From a bacterium (lineage in GTDB: Bacteria > 4484-113 > JAFGCY01): DNA of 64,000 nucleotides. The DNA lies in contig JAGRNT010000002.1 in assembly GCA_020440605.1 (NCBI GenBank), positions 186,001 through 250,000 of the forward strand. Direction: 5' to 3'. This document shows positions 59,576 to 64,000 of the stretch, one piece after another. The notes beneath the pieces are model-generated. The model ran no database searches and was not told the origin of the DNA. It saw only the letters and a program-made list of their open reading frames with translations. Position 1 is the first letter of the stretch, and each line of letters opens with the position of its first letter. The position numbers were made by a program, and so were the translations under genes.

Positions 59576-61603
59576 TCAGTCCACGGCGAATCCATCATCG
59601 ATGTTTGAGGCGGGACTGTCCAAGTAACCGGTCTTGCGGGAAACCGCGTAATAGAAGTACCCCGTATCTCCGACAACATCGGTATCGACATATGCCGTAG
59701 TTGCAGTCGTACCGACTGAAACATAGGTTCCGTCAATTATGTCAGCGCGGAAGACTTCATAATCCTCCGGGGCGGGTCCAAGTGCGGGAGGCAACCAGGT
59801 CACCGTAACCTGGAAAGGCTGATCGTCCGAGGCATTCAAGGACTGAGGCGCACTCAGACCCACGAATCCGCTGTCAAAATCACTGAGCGGAGATTCATCC
59901 CATCCCGGCTTGAAGGCACTGACCTTGTAGTAGTAGACCTCTCCGTCCGTCGCAGTGGTGTCGTCAAAGGTATCGACAAATCCGGTGAAGGCGATCTTCG
60001 CGTACGAGCCATCCTCCGCATCGGATCTGTAGATGTTGTAACCGCTGGGGACCTGGCTGCCACCGGAATGCGTCCAGTTGAGTGTGACGATCGTCGGGCT
60101 GGCATCGTCCGAAGCCGTCAGACCGGTAGGCTCCAGCAGCTGGGAAACGAAGCCGCTGGAACTCTCACTGAACTCACTTCCTCCAGGGAAGTCAGTTGCG
60201 GTGCTCTGCAGGTAGTAGTAGTAGACCTTGCCATCGGGCACACTGGTGTCCTGATAGAACTCCACGGGGCCCACACTGGCAACGAAGATCTTCAGTCCGC
60301 CTTCCGTCGGGCTGCGGAAGATGTCATAACCCTCAGGAGCAAATCCAGTGGTCGGCGCTTCCCAGCCGATGCTGACACGGTCAGGCAGCAGGCCCTGGCC
60401 GCAGATCACACCGGTCGGTGGATTGATCACACCCATGAAACCGTCGTCAGTCTCACTCGGATCGCTGATTCCAGCCGTGTCATGCAGCGAGCGCACCCGA
60501 TACCAGTAGGTGGTCTGGTCCGTCACGGAAGTGTCGTTGTATGACTTGAAGGCGAATCCCAGCGCACCGATTTCAACATACGTGCCGTTTTCGCTGTCCG
60601 CCCGTTCGATGCTCCAGCCCTTTGGCTGGATACCGCTGGGAGGATCATCCCAGGAAACGAATACCTTTCCACCATAGTTGCCGTCACTGGCCTGCACATT
60701 CACCGGGGGATTTGGCGGTAGCACCCCGGTTACATTTATTGGCAGGAAATTCGTGCCTTCCATACCTTCGTTGTCAATGGCATGCACTCTCGTCACATAG
60801 GTCCCGGGAATGGCGTATTCATGCTGCAGAGTAGGGACATCAGTGGTTTCATCGATCGTGCCGTTATTGTCGAAATCCCACTGCCACTCCACGAGTTCAC
60901 CGTCACTGTCAGTGAAATTCGCCGTGAGGTTGACCGTCAGGGGCCAGGGACCAAGCGTCGTGTCAGCCTCAACGGTTCCTGTGGGCGCAAAGCCCGTGCC
61001 GATTCTCACGAAGTCCACCTGGCCCTGCTCGAGACCCGTCATCACGACCGCAAAGAAGATGTGGCCTTCAGGGCTGATGTAGTCACCGTAATCAGCGAGA
61101 TCCAGGGTCCGGCTGCCGTCACCACCATACCAGTCCCAGCGTCCGCTGACATAGTTGGCGATTGCATAGTGCAGATCTTCATCACTTGCCGGCGGATCGG
61201 AGACACCGAAGATCAGCTGGATCTCCTGGTCATAGTCTCCGAGGTTGAACACATATATTCCGTAAGCCGGGGTTATGAGGGAAGGGTTGAGCTGAGGTGC
61301 AAATTCCGGGCTGTATACAGCGGCATTGCCACTTGCCACCACCCGCGAATTGGGAAGTCCGGTGGCAAAATCCGCACCGGGGATAAGGCGGTCCTCATCG
61401 GTATAGCTTGTCCCGCGGTCCAGATCACTGATCGGTCCGAGGTCCAGTCCGGTAGTCAATGTAACTGTCTCATTCTGCTGTACAACATGCAGTTGCTGGT
61501 CATTTCCAGGCTGTCCAGCCCCCGAACCGCAGCTGCTAAGCGCCACGCCAAGGATCAGCATCACCGGAATCAGCAGTTGTGCGAAAAGGTATCTGCGCAA
61601 CAA
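59576..61603 (-). CDS. Lipoprotein with GRW domain, PKD domain and four FN3 repeats
   Basis: 675 residues. Start TTG 61603 after GGAG; the frame is open 24 codons further. Lipobox ALSSC. An N-terminal domain homologous to that of the heme lipoproteins (YGIYVFNLGDYDQE, IANYVSGRWDWYG, DYISPEGHIFFAVV), then a PKD domain (VEWQWDFDNNGTIDETTD) and four fibronectin type III repeats, each closing with D-x-GF. No heme motif and no enzyme motif. It shows that the GRW domain occurs outside the heme proteins. A symmetric -10 (61639-61645) lies upstream; the carboxylesterase is divergent. Confidence 0.82.
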   Translation of the reverse strand: MLRRYLFAQLLIPVMLILGVALSSCGSGAGQPGNDQQLHVVQQNETVTLTTGLDLGPISDLDRGTSYTDEDRLIPGADFATGLPNSRVVASGNAAVYSPEFAPQLNPSLITPAYGIYVFNLGDYDQEIQLIFGVSDPPASDEDLHYAIANYVSGRWDWYGGDGSRTLDLADYGDYISPEGHIFFAVVMTGLEQGQVDFVRIGTGFAPTGTVEADTTLGPWPLTVNLTANFTDSDGELVEWQWDFDNNGTIDETTDVPTLQHEYAIPGTYVTRVHAIDNEGMEGTNFLPINVTGVLPPNPPVNVQASDGNYGGKVFVSWDDPPSGIQPKGWSIERADSENGTYVEIGALGFAFKSYNDTSVTDQTTYWYRVRSLHDTAGISDPSETDDGFMGVINPPTGVICGQGLLPDRVSIGWEAPTTGFAPEGYDIFRSPTEGGLKIFVASVGPVEFYQDTSVPDGKVYYYYLQSTATDFPGGSEFSESSSGFVSQLLEPTGLTASDDASPTIVTLNWTHSGGSQVPSGYNIYRSDAEDGSYAKIAFTGFVDTFDDTTATDGEVYYYKVSAFKPGWDESPLSDFDSGFVGLSAPQSLNASDDQPFQVTVTWLPPALGPAPEDYEVFRADIIDGTYVSVGTTATTAYVDTDVVGDTGYFYYAVSRKTGYLDSPASNIDDGFAVD

Positions 61604-61638
61604 TGTTTTCTCCGAAGTTAACTGGGTGAAGTCAGAGT

Positions 61639-61648
61639 TAATATACCA
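61639..61648 (-). promoter_or_regulatory. Extended, symmetric -10 upstream of the GRW/FN3 lipoprotein
   Basis: TGG-TATATT on the minus strand (61648-61640); the same bases give TAATAT on the plus strand (61639-61644), which could serve the carboxylesterase. Confidence 0.5.
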
Positions 61649-61742
61649 TCGAAGGGAACTGACTGTAAGGCTCAATCGGCCTTCCAGCCCTGAACGCCTG
61701 TGCGATTGAACCTGTCAGAGCGGTAGTCGGAGAAGTGATTAC

Positions 61743-63383
61743 ATGAATTTCCCGGACATAATTCTCATTTCCAGAGCTGCCATTCAGGGGCTGAGAGTCA
61801 GCCTGCTGGTTCTTTGTTGCCTGGCTTCCTTCCCAGCCGAACTGGCCCTGGGTGCACAGGCAGTCCGGTCGGAAGGACCAGTCATCTCAACTGAAGGCGG
61901 TGTGCTGCAGGGATTCGAATCCGGAGACATGGAAGTGTTTCTGGGTGTTCCCTATGCACAGCCCCCAATTGGTAAACTGCGCTGGAGAGAACCACAGCCC
62001 GCGCAGAGCTGGGAGGGAATCAGGACCGCAGTGGAATTTGGCCCCGCATGTCCGCAACCGGCCAACCTGTTGTTTGCTGATGCGGGAAAACAGTCCGAGG
62101 ATTGTCTTTATCTCAATGTCTGGACAGCGGATCATTCTGCCCTGAACCAACCGGTGCTTGTCTATCTGCATGGTGGGGCCTTCATCTACGGCAGCGGCAG
62201 CCAGCAGGCATACGACGGTTCAGCCCTAGCAGCCCGAGGACTGGTGGTTGTCACGCTGAATTACCGGATGGGCGCACTGGGTTTCCTTGCGCATCCTGAG
62301 CTGAGCGCAAGCTCCCCTACCCTTACAAGCGGCAACTACGGTCTGCTGGATCAGCTTGCTGCATTGCGCTGGGTCAGGAACAACATTTCCGCATTCGGGG
62401 GCGACCCCGGAAACGTTACCCTGATGGGTGAGTCTGCCGGTGCCGTCAGTGTCTGCACACTGATGAGCAGCCCTCTTAGCAATGGGCTGTTTCAGCGCGC
62501 CATTGTAATGAGCGGAGGTGCACCGGGACGGCTGCGCAACTTGGCAAGCGAGCGCAATGGATTACCCAGCATGGAAGCCCTCGGTGAAGCATGGGCGGAA
62601 AAGCGAATGCAGGACCTGGGTCTCAGCGATTTCAATGAGTTGCGCAATGTACCCTGGCAGTCAATTCAGGGTTCTGGAATCGCCGGAATCGGGCCTCGCG
62701 ATTTCGACATCGTGGACATGATGTCCATGGACGGTACGATCTGCATTGACGGTTACCTGCTGCACGACAGTCCTGCGGAAATCTTCGGAAAAGGGCAGCA
62801 GTTGCCTGTCCCGGTAATGTGTGGCTCTCTTCGCAACGAAGGAGCCATGTTCACCCTGGGCTTGCGTTTTCGCAACATTCAGCAATACCATGGCCTGCTT
62901 GAGCGCATATTCGGGCCACGGCTGGATCTTGCCACTGAGCTCTATCCGGCTTCAGACACTGATCTTGCTCTGCTGCAGCTCAGCACATTCATCAGTGATG
63001 GATTCGGCGCCGGTGTGCGCAATGTGGCACGCAGCACTGAAGCAGCTGGAAATCCTGCCTGGCTCTATCGCTTCGACTATGTGAACCCGCTCGCGCGCCT
63101 GACCGGAATCGGCACCTTCCATGGCTCAGAGGTCCCGTACTTCTTCGGTGCCTTCCCTGTTCCAGCTGCATATGGAAAAGGCAGCCAGCTCATGTCGCGC
63201 AGAATTAGTGACTATCTCGAAGCATTTGCACGCACTGGCAACCCGAATGGAACAGGAAATCTTGAATGGCCCGAGTATGACCCGGCCGAGGAAACAATCC
63301 TGCAGATCAATCTGCCGATGTCCCAGGGCTCCGTTGAGCGAACCAGGCAGTACGACCTGATCAGTGAAAGCGGACTGTGGTGA
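61743..63383 (+). CDS. Type B carboxylesterase / lipase, secreted
   Basis: 546 residues. N-terminal hydrophobic signal (LLVLCCLASFPAELALGAQA). Alpha/beta-hydrolase of the type B carboxylesterase family: EVFLGVPYAQPPIGKLRWRE, SEDCLYLNVWT, VLVYLHGGAFIYGSG (oxyanion hole), nucleophile Ser231 in LMGESAGAVSV, and the His region GTFHGSEVPYFFGAF. Substrate unknown; exported ester hydrolase. GGAG lies 11 bases before the ATG. No lipobox, so periplasmic or secreted. Confidence 0.93.
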   Translation: MNFPDIILISRAAIQGLRVSLLVLCCLASFPAELALGAQAVRSEGPVISTEGGVLQGFESGDMEVFLGVPYAQPPIGKLRWREPQPAQSWEGIRTAVEFGPACPQPANLLFADAGKQSEDCLYLNVWTADHSALNQPVLVYLHGGAFIYGSGSQQAYDGSALAARGLVVVTLNYRMGALGFLAHPELSASSPTLTSGNYGLLDQLAALRWVRNNISAFGGDPGNVTLMGESAGAVSVCTLMSSPLSNGLFQRAIVMSGGAPGRLRNLASERNGLPSMEALGEAWAEKRMQDLGLSDFNELRNVPWQSIQGSGIAGIGPRDFDIVDMMSMDGTICIDGYLLHDSPAEIFGKGQQLPVPVMCGSLRNEGAMFTLGLRFRNIQQYHGLLERIFGPRLDLATELYPASDTDLALLQLSTFISDGFGAGVRNVARSTEAAGNPAWLYRFDYVNPLARLTGIGTFHGSEVPYFFGAFPVPAAYGKGSQLMSRRISDYLEAFARTGNPNGTGNLEWPEYDPAEETILQINLPMSQGSVERTRQYDLISESGLW

Positions 63384-63392
63384 TGTTGCGGA

Positions 63393-64000
63393 CTACTCCG
63401 CCGACAGGATGTTGCCGAAGCTGAAACCCACGAGGCTGAGATCAGCTTCAGTCACGATCCCGTCCTCATCGGTGTCCCACCATGGCATGATCCCGCCCGG
63501 AGGCAGCGGAGTCGTGATCAGCGGCTCAAGCGCATCGCGGTCGAGTTCATCCACGCTGCCGTCCGCATTGATATCCCCAACCAGTGAATAGATGAGGATC
63601 TCAAGCGAATCCGTTGTCACACTGATGCTGCGGCGGCTGGCCCTCAGCTGGATGTCATATGCCCCGTTGAGGATCTCACCGGGAATCAGGGACATGCCAT
63701 CAAACGGGGCGGTGTCAGAGCTCGCGATCACGTTGCCACCCAGCAGCAGTTCCACGAGCTCAGCATCGGCAGCGGTGCTGACGCCGGCAGCCGTGTCATC
63801 GCCGCTGCGATAGACCTGTCCGGCTGTGAAGCCGCTGAGCTCAACGGTCAGCGGCTCACCAAGCGTGTAGTCGAAGCTGTTGCTATCGCCGTTGTCAACA
63901 CTGCTGAGCACGATCCCGTGGGCTCCGGCACTGCCATCGAGCTGCAGCGTGACACTTGTGTCCGCCCAGCTCACGATGCTCAGCACAGTGGCATCCTCCA
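63393..64000 (-). CDS. C-terminal part of a protein ending in a dockerin-like module (5' end outside window)
   Basis: The frame is open to the window edge, so only the last 202 codons are seen. Beta-rich domain followed by a terminal pair of calcium loops: GDINADGSVDELDRDALEPL and DTDEDGIVTEADLSLVGFSF. These match type I dockerin F-hand repeats, separated by a proline-rich spacer that is longer than usual. The dockerin-like pair sits at the C-terminus, the normal dockerin position, unlike the internal pair in the lipoprotein at 3476-6565. Confidence 0.72.
   Translation of the reverse strand, partial: EDATVLSIVSWADTSVTLQLDGSAGAHGIVLSSVDNGDSNSFDYTLGEPLTVELSGFTAGQVYRSGDDTAAGVSTAADAELVELLLGGNVIASSDTAPFDGMSLIPGEILNGAYDIQLRASRRSISVTTDSLEILIYSLVGDINADGSVDELDRDALEPLITTPLPPGGIMPWWDTDEDGIVTEADLSLVGFSFGNILSAE

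Overview
The window is about 60% G+C and densely coded. It comes from a flagellated, diderm (Gram-negative) bacterium: it carries P-ring and L-ring genes (flgI, flgH), a YjbH-like outer-membrane barrel, an RND/MFP efflux pair and at least 18 lipoproteins with clear lipoboxes. It does not look like a well-known genus. The argG is of the type I associate with Bacteroidetes, one tRNA lacks an encoded CCA, several genes appear to be transcribed without a leader, and dockerin-like and planctomycete-style cytochrome c modules are present. I would place it in a poorly sampled phylum but cannot name it.

Layout. 1-3.4 kb (minus): arginine operon argG - P-loop gene - argC, preceded by a sigma70 promoter, a 26-codon arginine-rich leader peptide and a terminator, i.e. 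a classical-looking attenuator. 3.4-19.8 kb (minus): a 16-kb surface locus with a 1029-residue dockerin-like lipoprotein, nine related PKD-type lipoproteins (seven sharing a cohesin-reminiscent C-terminal domain), an outer-membrane barrel with a CxxCH motif and another lipoprotein. 19.8-24.8 kb (minus): cheR, lysS with an inserted domain, a CHAD domain split over two genes, and ppx (polyphosphate module). 24.8-29.5 kb (plus): flgF-flgG-flgA-flgH-flgI behind a sigma28-like promoter. 29.5-37.9 kb: a 3-methyladenine glycosylase, a lipoprotein, a hybrid histidine kinase, an AhpD-like protein, a three-gene indolepyruvate ferredoxin oxidoreductase, mutM with rubredoxin, and a cytochrome b5-like membrane protein. 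37.9-43 kb (minus): four lipoproteins ending in a mono-heme cytochrome c domain and sharing a new N-terminal domain. 43-54.3 kb: information-processing genes (hisS, CCA enzyme, recX, cinA, rsmD, a methyltransferase, tRNA-Ser, rimK with its protease partner) plus a SIR2-TPR protein. 54.4-64 kb: RND efflux, a SRPBCC protein, a PKD/FN3 lipoprotein related to the heme lipoproteins, a carboxylesterase, and the C-terminus of another dockerin-like protein.

The strongest candidates for undescribed biology are: (1) the array of lipoproteins with a cohesin-like domain beside a dockerin-like lipoprotein; (2) the heme-lipoprotein family and its shared N-terminal domain, with a matching promoter motif; (3) the arginine leader-peptide attenuator with a P-loop gene inside the operon; and (4) widespread -10 boxes placed 5-7 bases before start codons, including divergent gene pairs only 21 and 32 bp apart. 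All function calls rest on reading motifs by eye.
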